Below, piece by piece: positions 1 to 6,127 of a DNA stretch of 8,044 bases. The notes beneath the pieces were generated by a model. It had not been told where the DNA came from, did not search any database, and saw nothing but the letters and a program-made list of their open reading frames with translations. This DNA is from Cyanobacteriota bacterium (GTDB taxonomy: Bacteria > Cyanobacteriota > Cyanobacteriia > PCC-6307 > Cyanobiaceae), in NCBI GenBank assembly GCA_026389255.1, contig JAPLIF010000030.1, positions 1 to 8,044 of the forward strand. Direction: 5' to 3'. The translations under genes were made by a program, and so were the position numbers. The first letter of the stretch is position 1; each line of letters opens with the position of its first letter.

Positions 1-732
1 GGCTCCAATGCCAGCCATTTCCCTGGCCTCCGTTGCGTTCGCGATTCTTTCCCCAGAGGGTTGCTCAAGCAGACTTTGGAGCCTGCGACAGGCGGGCGGC
101 GAAATGATCGATCCGGCCATCACAGCCTCCAACAACCTGGCTGTGCCGTCAGTGCTCAGGAGGTTGCGGTTGCCATGATCGGCGCCAAGCAAGTCCTGCT
201 CACGCCCGTAGGTTCCGTCCACCCAGGTTTTCTGACAGGCTTTCCAACCCTCCAGCTCGGGCCAGGCCAGGCTTTCAAGCCAGTGGTTCACCAGTTCTCG
301 TTGGGTCTTCCATCGGTTGTAACAGTCCTGGGGGAGGGATGGCCCGCTGGTGGTGCCGCTCAGGAGATCCACAATCAAGCCCGTGGCCCAATGGGCAGAG
401 GTCGGTGCCTGAACCATGGCCGCCATGGCCCGCCTTAATTCCGGTTCATCCCTTAATAATTGACGTTGTAGCCAGGCTTCGCAGGCCACTAGATAGATGA
501 GATTGACGAGGCTGGCCGGCTCCCGCAGTTGGCTTCCCCGCCAGCTAGCCCCCGCCGCTCCGGCCACTAGGGGTAAGGCCTCGTGCGCCTCGCGGTTGCG
601 CAGGGATTCGGCATAGCGCAACCAGGTGATTGATATCCGGGCCCCCAGTCCTTGCCGGTCCTCCTGTTCCAGGGCACGGACCAGATCTGCGAGACTCTGG
701 CCCATGGCCGGATCCGCGCTGTAGAACGCCAT
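1..732 (-). CDS. Serine beta-lactamase-like protein, partial (C-terminus off left edge), probably catalytically defective
   Basis: An open leftward frame with no stop runs from an ATG at 732 to the window edge, giving 244 visible residues. An in-frame ATG at 768 would add 12 residues. I prefer 732 because MAFYSADPAM resembles the N-termini I recall for cyanobacterial homologues. Seen: the segment PASLVNLIYLVACEAWLQR (about 72-90) sits where class A beta-lactamase-like proteins (PF13354 type) carry the SxxK nucleophile motif, but here it reads Ser74-Leu-Val-Asn77. The next landmark, just before ATGLIVDLLSGTTSGP (about 116-131), reads Ser112-Ala-His where the family has Ser-Asp-Asn. STDGTARLLEAVM (193-205) is also family-like. 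The KTG-like motif would lie off the window. Relatives are serine hydrolases or penicillin-recognising proteins. With lysine and asparagine gone, a non-catalytic or binding role is likely here (inference). No signal peptide is evident. It diverges from an NlpC/P60 gene, which suggests a peptidoglycan link. The family call is fairly sure; the function is unknown. Confidence 0.72.
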   Translation of the reverse strand, partial: MAFYSADPAMGQSLADLVRALEQEDRQGLGARISITWLRYAESLRNREAHEALPLVAGAAGASWRGSQLREPASLVNLIYLVACEAWLQRQLLRDEPELRRAMAAMVQAPTSAHWATGLIVDLLSGTTSGPSLPQDCYNRWKTQRELVNHWLESLAWPELEGWKACQKTWVDGTYGREQDLLGADHGNRNLLSTDGTARLLEAVMAGSIISPPACRRLQSLLEQPSGERIANATEAREMAGIGA

Positions 733-766
733 GATCTTTGGCCCATCGGCGATGCTGAGATTAGAC

Positions 767-1507
767 ATGCACGGTTCAACGGCCACGCTTGCCAGTGGAG
801 CGATCTGGCAAATCAGCGAACCCCTGCCCGGCTGGAGTCGCCCGTGGGGGGATGGGCTGGCCACCGAGTTGGCAGTGGGTCGCCGCTTGCGGCTGCTTGA
901 ACCGGCGCCCTATCCACCACGAGATGCAGGGGGCCTGCGATGGCGGGTGCGCCTGCTGGAGGATGGTTATCCCTGCTGGTTAGATGCCCAGGCGCTTTTA
1001 AGCCATGGTCAACCCTCTGGGTCTCCGCTGCTGCCCCGTTTGGATCGCAGCACCATCCACGATCGCTTGCCCCAGGTGTTGAGCTTCGCCCTAGAGGCCA
1101 TGGCGCAAAAGAACTGTTATCGATGGGGAGGCACGATTGGGCCGAACTACGACTGCTCCGGCCTGGTTCAGCGGGCCTATGCCCAGGCGGGCATCTGGGT
1201 GCCGCGGGATGCCTACCTTCAGGAACGCTTCTGTCGGCCTGTGGCAGTGCGCCCTGACGATGTGAATCTTCTGCAGAGCGGCGACCTGATTTTCTTCGGG
1301 TCGCCGCAACGCTGCACCCATGTGGGGCTGCATCTGGGCCAGGGTCGCTATCTGCACAGTTCCGGCCGTGAGCATGGCCGCAATGGATTGGGGGTGGACG
1401 ATCTGTTCTCTTCGAACGACGATTTAGTGGCCTGCCATTACAGGGCAGAACTGCGGGGAGCCGGTCGGGTCATGCACAGCCATGACGGCAGTCCCTTGCC
1501 CCCTTAA
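767..1507 (+). CDS. SH3b-NlpC/P60 gamma-D-glutamyl-diamino-acid endopeptidase (murein peptide recycling)
   Basis: This 246-residue protein has an N-terminal bacterial SH3-like region (about 8-80, including GRRLRLLEPAP and LRWRVRLLEDGYPCWLD) and a C-terminal NlpC/P60 cysteine peptidase domain (about 105-235). The visible catalytic set is Cys130 in NYDCSGLV, His185 in THVGL and His197 in YLHSSG. The YRWGG motif precedes the Cys, as usual. Characterised cyanobacterial enzymes with this architecture (from Anabaena and Nostoc, about 234 aa) cleave the gamma-D-Glu to diaminopimelate bond in cytosolic murein peptides. No signal peptide is seen, which fits a cytosolic role. In-frame ATGs at 731 and 752 would give up to 258 residues. 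The start at 767 matches the family length and Cys position best and avoids overlap with the divergent gene if that one starts at 732. It is followed 32 nt downstream by a co-directional glycosyltransferase, so co-transcription is plausible. Confidence 0.88.
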   Translation: MHGSTATLASGAIWQISEPLPGWSRPWGDGLATELAVGRRLRLLEPAPYPPRDAGGLRWRVRLLEDGYPCWLDAQALLSHGQPSGSPLLPRLDRSTIHDRLPQVLSFALEAMAQKNCYRWGGTIGPNYDCSGLVQRAYAQAGIWVPRDAYLQERFCRPVAVRPDDVNLLQSGDLIFFGSPQRCTHVGLHLGQGRYLHSSGREHGRNGLGVDDLFSSNDDLVACHYRAELRGAGRVMHSHDGSPLPP

Positions 1508-1539
1508 GGTCGGGTTCCACCCAACGTCAAACGGCTGCC

Positions 1540-2592
1540 ATGGCGGATCCAGTGCTTCCCGCCGCCTATCCATCCTCAGCCCCGGTGACTGCGTTGATGG
1601 GAGGGGATCCCCCGAACCTGCCGGAACTTTCCGTTGTTGTACCTCTTTATAACGAAGAGGGGAGTCTCCCCCAACTTGTTGATCAACTACTGAATGCACT
1701 GCGCCCCATTGGACAACGCTTTGAGCTGATTCTGGTTGACGATGGCTCTAAGGATGGAACGCCAGCTTTGCTGCGGGATATCGTCGACAAGGTCCCTGAA
1801 CTTGTAGTTGTTTTGCTACGCCGAAATTATGGCCAGACGGCGGCTATGGCCGCCGGGTTTGATGCCAGCAGGGCCCCTGTGATTGTGACCCTTGATGGTG
1901 ATCTTCAAAATGATCCGGCTGATATCCCCCTGCTGTTGGAGCGCCTCGATCAGGGCTATGACCTAGTCAGTGGCTGGCGGCACCAGCGTCAGGATGCAGC
2001 CCTCTCAAGGTTGCTGCCTTCGTTGTTGGCGAATCGCTTGATTGCCAGAGTCACCGGAGTGAAATTGCACGATTATGGCTGCTCGCTCAAGGCCTACCGC
2101 CGTGAAGTGGTCGCCGATATGAACCTATACGGTGAGCTGCACCGTTTTTTGCCAGCACTTGCTTTTATTGAAGGAGCTAGAATTGGCGAGGTTAAAGTTA
2201 ATCATCGTCCAAGGAGTTATGGGAAAAGCAAGTATGGGATTGACCGTACTTTTCGTGTCTTAATGGACTTGCTTACGGTCTGGTTCATGAAGCGCTTCCT
2301 GACCCGGCCCATGCATGTTTTTGGCTTTGCCGGTCTGTTAACCCTGGGCATTGGTTTGCTGATTGCCCTGGGGCTGGTGGCCCAGAAACTGATGTTTGGT
2401 ACCGATATCGGCTCCAGGCCACTGTTGTTGATGGCTGTTCTTGCGATCCTCAGCGGCGTTCAGCTATTTTGTTTCGGGCTGCTTGCTGAAATGCAGATGC
2501 GTACCTATCACGAGAGTCAAGGTCGACCCATTTACCGCACTCGCGCGACGTTGCGCAATCAAGCTGCGGCATCAACCATTGGCGTTTCTTGA
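1540..2592 (+). CDS. GT2 polyprenyl-phosphate glycosyltransferase, GtrB/DPM1-like, with two C-terminal membrane helices
   Basis: This 350-residue GT-A fold family 2 glycosyltransferase should move a sugar from a nucleotide donor to a polyprenyl phosphate at the cytoplasmic membrane face. Motifs in order: VVVPLYNEE (about 32-40), ILVDDGSKDGT (64-74), RNYGQTAAMAAGF (95-107), the metal-binding TLDGDLQND (117-125, acidic Asp119 and Asp121), HDYGCSLKAYRREV (177-190) and RSYGKSKYG (225-233). Two hydrophobic helices follow, at about 258-282 and 292-317. This is the layout of GtrB-type and ArnC/DPM-like enzymes, including structurally studied Synechocystis GtrB. The sugar cannot be read from sequence. 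An ATG at 1597 would give 331 residues and drop a Pro-rich leader of low conservation value; neither start has a clear ribosome binding site. It lies 32 nt after the NlpC/P60 gene and 131 nt before psaI. Likely roles are lipid-linked sugar supply for envelope glycans (inference). Confidence 0.9.
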   Translation: MADPVLPAAYPSSAPVTALMGGDPPNLPELSVVVPLYNEEGSLPQLVDQLLNALRPIGQRFELILVDDGSKDGTPALLRDIVDKVPELVVVLLRRNYGQTAAMAAGFDASRAPVIVTLDGDLQNDPADIPLLLERLDQGYDLVSGWRHQRQDAALSRLLPSLLANRLIARVTGVKLHDYGCSLKAYRREVVADMNLYGELHRFLPALAFIEGARIGEVKVNHRPRSYGKSKYGIDRTFRVLMDLLTVWFMKRFLTRPMHVFGFAGLLTLGIGLLIALGLVAQKLMFGTDIGSRPLLLMAVLAILSGVQLFCFGLLAEMQMRTYHESQGRPIYRTRATLRNQAAASTIGVS

Positions 2593-2723
2593 GTCAGCGC
2601 GGTTTCATCCGTGTAACGGCCACTGCGGCTGCTTAGCTCAACTTTTATGTCGTCGCCCCAGTCGTCCTGTGGGCAGGCATCCAGGTGTTCGTACAGTACC
2701 TTCGGTTGTTCTTGGCCTAAGCC
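2593..2723 (+). promoter_or_regulatory. Upstream region of psaI-psaL, presumed to hold their promoter
   Basis: This 131-nt gap follows the glycosyltransferase stop and precedes psaI. I see no terminator for the upstream pair and no convincing -35/-10 pair; TACAGT at 2690-2695 is the best -10-like hexamer but has no partner at the usual spacing. PSI genes are normally expressed strongly and repressed in high light, so a dedicated promoter here is expected from biology, not demonstrated by the sequence. Read-through from the upstream genes remains possible. Confidence 0.3.
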
Positions 2724-2840
2724 ATGACTGGAGAATTTGCAGCTGCCTGGTTGCCGTCAATTCTTGTGCCTTTAGTGGGCATCCTTGCCCCTGCCGTGGC
2801 CATGGCTCTGTTGTTCAACGTGATTGAGGCCCGCGACTGA
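2724..2840 (+). CDS. psaI: Photosystem I reaction centre subunit VIII (PsaI)
   Basis: This is a 38-residue membrane protein, at the usual PsaI length of about 38-40. It starts MTGEFAAAWLPSILVPL and ends LLFNVIEARD. One transmembrane helix spans about residues 11-31, and the Asn-x-Ile-Glu C-terminus is typical of the family. PsaI is a small peripheral subunit of photosystem I in the thylakoid membrane. It packs against PsaL near the trimer axis and helps stabilise PsaL in the complex. The identity is supported by the neighbouring psaL, 69 nt downstream on the same strand, an arrangement common in cyanobacteria. The ATG at 2724 is the natural start, since it gives the canonical N-terminus; no Shine-Dalgarno sequence precedes it (GGCCTAAGCC). 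The gene is too short for many automated callers. Confidence 0.93.
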   Translation: MTGEFAAAWLPSILVPLVGILAPAVAMALLFNVIEARD

Positions 2841-2909
2841 GCCCTGCAACGGTCTCAGCCCCCTCTTTCGTTACGTCTTTCTGAATCCCTCGCCGCCTCA
2901 GCCCGTCCC

Positions 2910-3401
2910 ATGACCGTGACTCCTGTCGCCGACCCCACTGTCGGCAATCTGGCCACACCGGTGAACAGCAGCTATTTCACCAAGGCTTTTATCAACGCCC
3001 TTCCGGCCTACCGTCCTTCTCTCTCGCCGAACCGTCGCGGTCTTGAGGTAGGCATGGCCCACGGGTTCTTCCTCTTTGGTCCGTTCGCCCTCACCGGTCC
3101 CCTGCGCCATACCGAATACGGTGGCACAGCAGGATTATTGGCGACCATCGGTCTGATCTCGATCCTGACCGTGTGCCTATCCATTTATGGCACTGCCGGT
3201 CGTGGTCCGAATGTTCAGCCCCCTGACGCCACTGTTGATCACCCTCCTGCTGATCTGTTCACCAAAGCTGGCTGGGCTGAGTTTGCCAGTGGCTTCTGGT
3301 TGGGTGGATGCGGTGGTGCCGCCTTTGCTTGGTTTCTCTGCAGCACAGCGATCGTTGCCCCCTTGGTCAACTTTGCAGGTGGCTCTTGGAGTGTCAACTA
3401 A
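2910..3401 (+). CDS. psaL: Photosystem I reaction centre subunit XI (PsaL)
   Basis: This 163-residue thylakoid membrane subunit of photosystem I forms most contacts between monomers in the cyanobacterial PSI trimer. The soluble N-terminus holds [18 protein letters not shown] (19-36). Then comes [20 protein letters not shown] (39-58), whose Glu46 and His51 match the conserved chlorophyll-binding stretch of the family. Hydrophobic helices run about 48-64, 73-95 and 125-155, and the C-terminus is FAGGSWSVN. Length and motifs are normal, with no truncation. The gene follows psaI by 69 nt, most likely in one transcript, and is followed by a strong terminator at 3455-3484. The leader before the ATG is pyrimidine-rich with no Shine-Dalgarno sequence. 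The stop codon lies inside a short inverted repeat (TCAAC at 3394-3398, GTTGA at 3404-3408), which may be chance. Confidence 0.97.
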   Translation: MTVTPVADPTVGNLATPVNSSYFTKAFINALPAYRPSLSPNRRGLEVGMAHGFFLFGPFALTGPLRHTEYGGTAGLLATIGLISILTVCLSIYGTAGRGPNVQPPDATVDHPPADLFTKAGWAEFASGFWLGGCGGAAFAWFLCSTAIVAPLVNFAGGSWSVN

Positions 3402-3454
3402 GAGTTGATTTGAACAGTCGAGAAGCCTAGGTTCCCTACGCTTTCTCATTCCTT

Positions 3455-3484
3455 ACCCCTCTCTTTGATTAGAGAGGGGTTTTT
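3455..3484 (+). terminator. Rho-independent terminator of psaI-psaL
   Basis: A perfect 10-bp stem (ACCCCTCTCT at 3455-3464 with AGAGAGGGGT at 3471-3480) encloses the 6-nt loop TTGATT and runs into a short T-tract (3480-3484). It starts 53 nt after the psaL stop. Stem strength and the T-run on the + strand make this a clear intrinsic terminator for the rightward PSI unit. Confidence 0.92.
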
Positions 3485-3814
3485 AGTGCGTTTGCCCACC
3501 TTGGTTGATTGGCCAAACTCAGCGGCCATGACTATGTAGATCTGTGCAGGTGTTTGTGTGGTTTTGCAAGGTGCTGCTCCTATCCGGACATCCGAGCCGA
3601 GTCCGGTAAGTATGGGAGAGCAGTGGGAGGGGAAGTGTGCCCCAAAATGAGGTGTTCGGGTGTGGGTCTTTGGTGGATGGGTGGATTTTCGATGATAATT
3701 GCGAAAAGGCTAGGACTAGAAGTAGAAGACCGTTGCTTTTTACGCTGCCAAGTAAATTTGCCCATCTTTAGATGGATGGGTTTGAATGCCTACAACTTTA
3801 TTAAACATTCAACT
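3485..3814. other. Non-coding stretch between the convergent PSI operons; contains an imperfect hairpin
   Basis: These 330 nt lie between the psaL terminator and the psaAB terminator and hold no recognisable gene. A 107-residue frame on the + strand (3509-3832) has no known motif, no ribosome binding site and ends inside the psaAB terminator stem, so I do not call it. The right half (about 3690-3814) is visibly more AT-rich than the flanking genes. The main structure is an inverted repeat at 3574-3623: an inner perfect 6-bp stem (CCGGAC 3584-3589 with GTCCGG 3601-3606) and an outer 6-bp stem (CTGCTC 3574-3579 with GAGCAG 3618-3623), separated by an asymmetric internal loop. A weaker inverted repeat, CCCATC/GATGGG, lies near 3759-3780. 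No tRNA or known small RNA was recognised. Confidence 0.5.
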
Positions 3815-3842
3815 AAAAAAGCCTCCGACTGAAGCCGGAGGC
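3815..3842 (-). terminator. Rho-independent terminator of psaAB
   Basis: On the minus strand a 7-bp GC-rich stem (GCCTCCG, complement of 3836-3842, with CGGAGGC, complement of 3821-3827) closes an 8-nt loop and is followed directly by six T (complement of 3815-3820). It starts 39 nt after the psaB stop. On the + strand there is no T-run after the stem, so it should act mainly on the leftward psaAB transcript. Confidence 0.9.
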
Positions 3843-3881
3843 AAAGTGTCCCTCAAAGAAGACAAGGTAATTGAACGGGGG

Positions 3882-6107
3882 TTAGCCGAATTTACCTGAC
3901 GTAGAGGCGATCAAGAAGGCTGCATAGGTCAGGAAGAAACCCACGGTGAAGTGAGCCAGGCCAACAACACGAGCTTGAACGATAGAGAGGGCCACAGGCT
4001 TGTCACGCCAGCCCACCAAGTTGGCGAGAGGAGTGCGTTGATGGGCCCAAACAATGGTTTCAATCAACTCCTGCCAATAGCCACGCCAGGAGATGAGGAA
4101 CATGAAACCTGTGGCCCATACCAGGTGACCAAAGAGGAACATCCATGCCCAGACGGCCAGATTATTGGTGCCTGAGGGGTTGTATCCATTGATCAGCTGG
4201 GAGCTGTTCAGCCAGAGGTAGTCCCGGAACCAGCCCATGAGGTAGGTGCTGGATTCATTGAACTGGGCGACGTTGCCTTGCCAGATGGCCAGGTGTTTCC
4301 AGTGCCAGTAGAAGGTCAGCCAGGCCACCGTGTTCAGAGCCCAGAAGACCGCGAGGTAGAAGGCATCCCATGCGGAGATGTCACAGGTGCCACCACGGCC
4401 AGGTCCATCACAGGGGAAGGAATAGCCGAAGTCCTTTTTGTCGGGCATCAACTTGGAACCCCGGGCATCCAGGGCACCCTTCACAAGGATCAGGGTGGTG
4501 GTATGGAGTCCCAGTGCAATGGCGTGGTGAACAAGGAAGTCACCAGGACCAATCTGCAGGAACAGGGAGTTGTTACCCGCGTTGATGGCATCTAACCAGC
4601 CTGGAAGCCAGACGGCGCCGGGGCCAGGGGCATTGCTGACGATGCTGTTGGGATTGGCCAGCAGAACGTCCATGCCGTAGAGAGCCTTGCCGCTAGCCGC
4701 CTGAACAAATTGGGCAAATACGGGTTCAACCAGAATTTGCTTTTCAGGCGTTCCGAAGGCCACGACCACATCGTTGTGGACGTAAAGACCGAGGGTGTGG
4801 AAGCCAAGGAACAGAGAAACCCAGCTCAGGTGGCTGATGATGGCTTCTTTGTGCTCAAGCATCCGAGCAAGAACGTTGTTCTTGTTGGCCTCAGGGTCGT
4901 AGTCACGGATTAAGAAGATGGCCCCGTGGGCAAAGGCACCGCACATCAGGAAGATGGCGATGTACTGGTGGTGCGTGTAAAGGGCGGCCTGGGTGGTGTA
5001 ATCCCGCGCGATGAAGGCGTAGGAAGGCAGCGCGTACATGTGCTGCGCCACCAGGCTGGTGACCACGCCGAGGGACGCCAGAGCAAGACCCAGCTGGAAG
5101 TGCAGCGAGTTGTTGATGGTGTCGTAGAGGCCCTTGTGGCCGGCGCCGAGGGCGCCTCCAAAGGGGGTGCCCTTGGGGGGGTTGTGGGCCTCGAGGATCT
5201 CGCGGATCGAGTGACCGATACCAAAGTTGGTCCGGTACATGTGGCCAGCGATCACAAACAGACAACCGATCGCCAGGTGGTGATGGGCAATGTCCGTCAG
5301 CCAAAGAGCTTCCGTCTGGGGATGGAAACCACCAAGGAAAGTCAGAATGGCCGTTCCAGCACCTTGAGTGGTGTTGAACAATTGCTGGGCAGAATCGGGA
5401 TTCTGGGCATAAACGCCCCAGTTACCCGTGAAGAAGGGGCCAAGACCGGCTGGGTGGGGTGACACCGAGAGGAAATTGTCCCAACCAACATGCACACCGC
5501 GGGATGCAGGAATAGCCACGTGAACCAGGTGCCCGGTCCAAGCGATGGAACTGAATCCGAAAAGTACCGCGAGATGGTGGTTTAACCGGGATTCGGCGTT
5601 TTTGAACCAGGCCAGTGATGGCAGGAACTTGGGCTGTAGATGGAGCCAGCCAGCGAACAGGGCCCAAGCTGAGAGGATCATCATGAAGATGGATCCTTGA
5701 TACAGCTCAGCGTTGCTGCGCATACCAATCGTGTACCACCAGTGGTACAGACCGGAATAGGCAATGTTCACGGGTGAAGTGGCACCGGCCTGGGTGAAGG
5801 CAGCGATGGCCCCCTGGCCGAAGTGAGGATCCCAAATCGCGTGGGCGATGGGACGGGTATGCAGAGGATCGGCGACCCACTGCTCGAAGTTGCCCTGCCA
5901 GGCGATATGGAACAGGTTTCCCGAAACCCAGAGGCCGATGATCGCCAGGTGACCGAAGTGGGTAGAGAACAGCTTTTGATAAAGCCGTTCTTCCGTCATT
6001 CCGTCATGGCTCTCGAAGTCGTGAGCCGTGGCGATCCCGTACCAAATACGACGGGTTGTCGGGTCCTGTGCCAACCCCTGGCTGAAATTAGGAAATTTCG
6101 TTGCCAT
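3882..6107 (-). CDS. psaB: Photosystem I P700 chlorophyll a apoprotein A2 (PsaB)
   Basis: This complete 741-residue protein runs from [16 protein letters not shown] to [10 protein letters not shown]. It is one half of the PSI reaction-centre heterodimer in the thylakoid membrane. It binds chlorophyll a of the P700 pair and core antenna, phylloquinone, carotenoids and, with PsaA, the FX 4Fe-4S cluster. Visible ligands are the FX cysteines Cys566 and Cys575 in [13 protein letters not shown], the P700 axial His661 in [13 protein letters not shown], and Trp678 in RGYWQEL, which stacks on the phylloquinone. All fall within one residue of the numbering I know from Thermosynechococcus. The many His-rich helices ([28 protein letters not shown]) are chlorophyll ligands. 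Length is normal and all key residues are kept. It lies 20 nt downstream of psaA as the second gene of the psaAB operon. The leader ACCTTTCCCA before the ATG contains no Shine-Dalgarno sequence. Confidence 0.99.
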   Translation of the reverse strand: MATKFPNFSQGLAQDPTTRRIWYGIATAHDFESHDGMTEERLYQKLFSTHFGHLAIIGLWVSGNLFHIAWQGNFEQWVADPLHTRPIAHAIWDPHFGQGAIAAFTQAGATSPVNIAYSGLYHWWYTIGMRSNAELYQGSIFMMILSAWALFAGWLHLQPKFLPSLAWFKNAESRLNHHLAVLFGFSSIAWTGHLVHVAIPASRGVHVGWDNFLSVSPHPAGLGPFFTGNWGVYAQNPDSAQQLFNTTQGAGTAILTFLGGFHPQTEALWLTDIAHHHLAIGCLFVIAGHMYRTNFGIGHSIREILEAHNPPKGTPFGGALGAGHKGLYDTINNSLHFQLGLALASLGVVTSLVAQHMYALPSYAFIARDYTTQAALYTHHQYIAIFLMCGAFAHGAIFLIRDYDPEANKNNVLARMLEHKEAIISHLSWVSLFLGFHTLGLYVHNDVVVAFGTPEKQILVEPVFAQFVQAASGKALYGMDVLLANPNSIVSNAPGPGAVWLPGWLDAINAGNNSLFLQIGPGDFLVHHAIALGLHTTTLILVKGALDARGSKLMPDKKDFGYSFPCDGPGRGGTCDISAWDAFYLAVFWALNTVAWLTFYWHWKHLAIWQGNVAQFNESSTYLMGWFRDYLWLNSSQLINGYNPSGTNNLAVWAWMFLFGHLVWATGFMFLISWRGYWQELIETIVWAHQRTPLANLVGWRDKPVALSIVQARVVGLAHFTVGFFLTYAAFLIASTSGKFG

Positions 6108-6127
6108 TGGGAAAGGTCAGGTGGAGG

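Noticed and set aside
2609..2619. TGTAAC on + (GTTACA on -), an HLR1-like half-site for the RpaB regulator upstream of psaI
   Set aside because: HLR1 needs two properly spaced repeats. The adjacent sequence (TGAAAC on the minus strand) matches the second repeat poorly, and a single hexamer is expected by chance.
2441..2827. 128-residue + strand frame spanning the glycosyltransferase end, the gap and psaI
   Set aside because: It overlaps two genes with clear homology in another frame and shows no motif of its own.
3394..3408. Inverted repeat TCAAC/GTTGA around the psaL stop codon
   Set aside because: It is only 5 bp with AT-rich pairing, too weak and short to argue for function. A real terminator lies just downstream.
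3614..3681. Run of G tracts, considered as a G-quadruplex
   Set aside because: Only three G-triplet tracts lie within short loop distance; the next is more than 20 nt away, so the standard four-tract pattern is not met.
3759..3793. Hairpin CCCATC/GATGGG followed by TTTGAATGCC, considered as a terminator or the T-arm of a tRNA
   Set aside because: The T-run is only three bases and no acceptor, D or anticodon arms can be drawn around it.
3509..3832. 107-residue + strand open frame between psaL and psaB
   Set aside because: It has no recognisable domain, an odd composition (many Cys, Arg and Trp), no ribosome binding site, and it ends within the psaAB terminator stem. It is most likely a chance frame in non-coding DNA.
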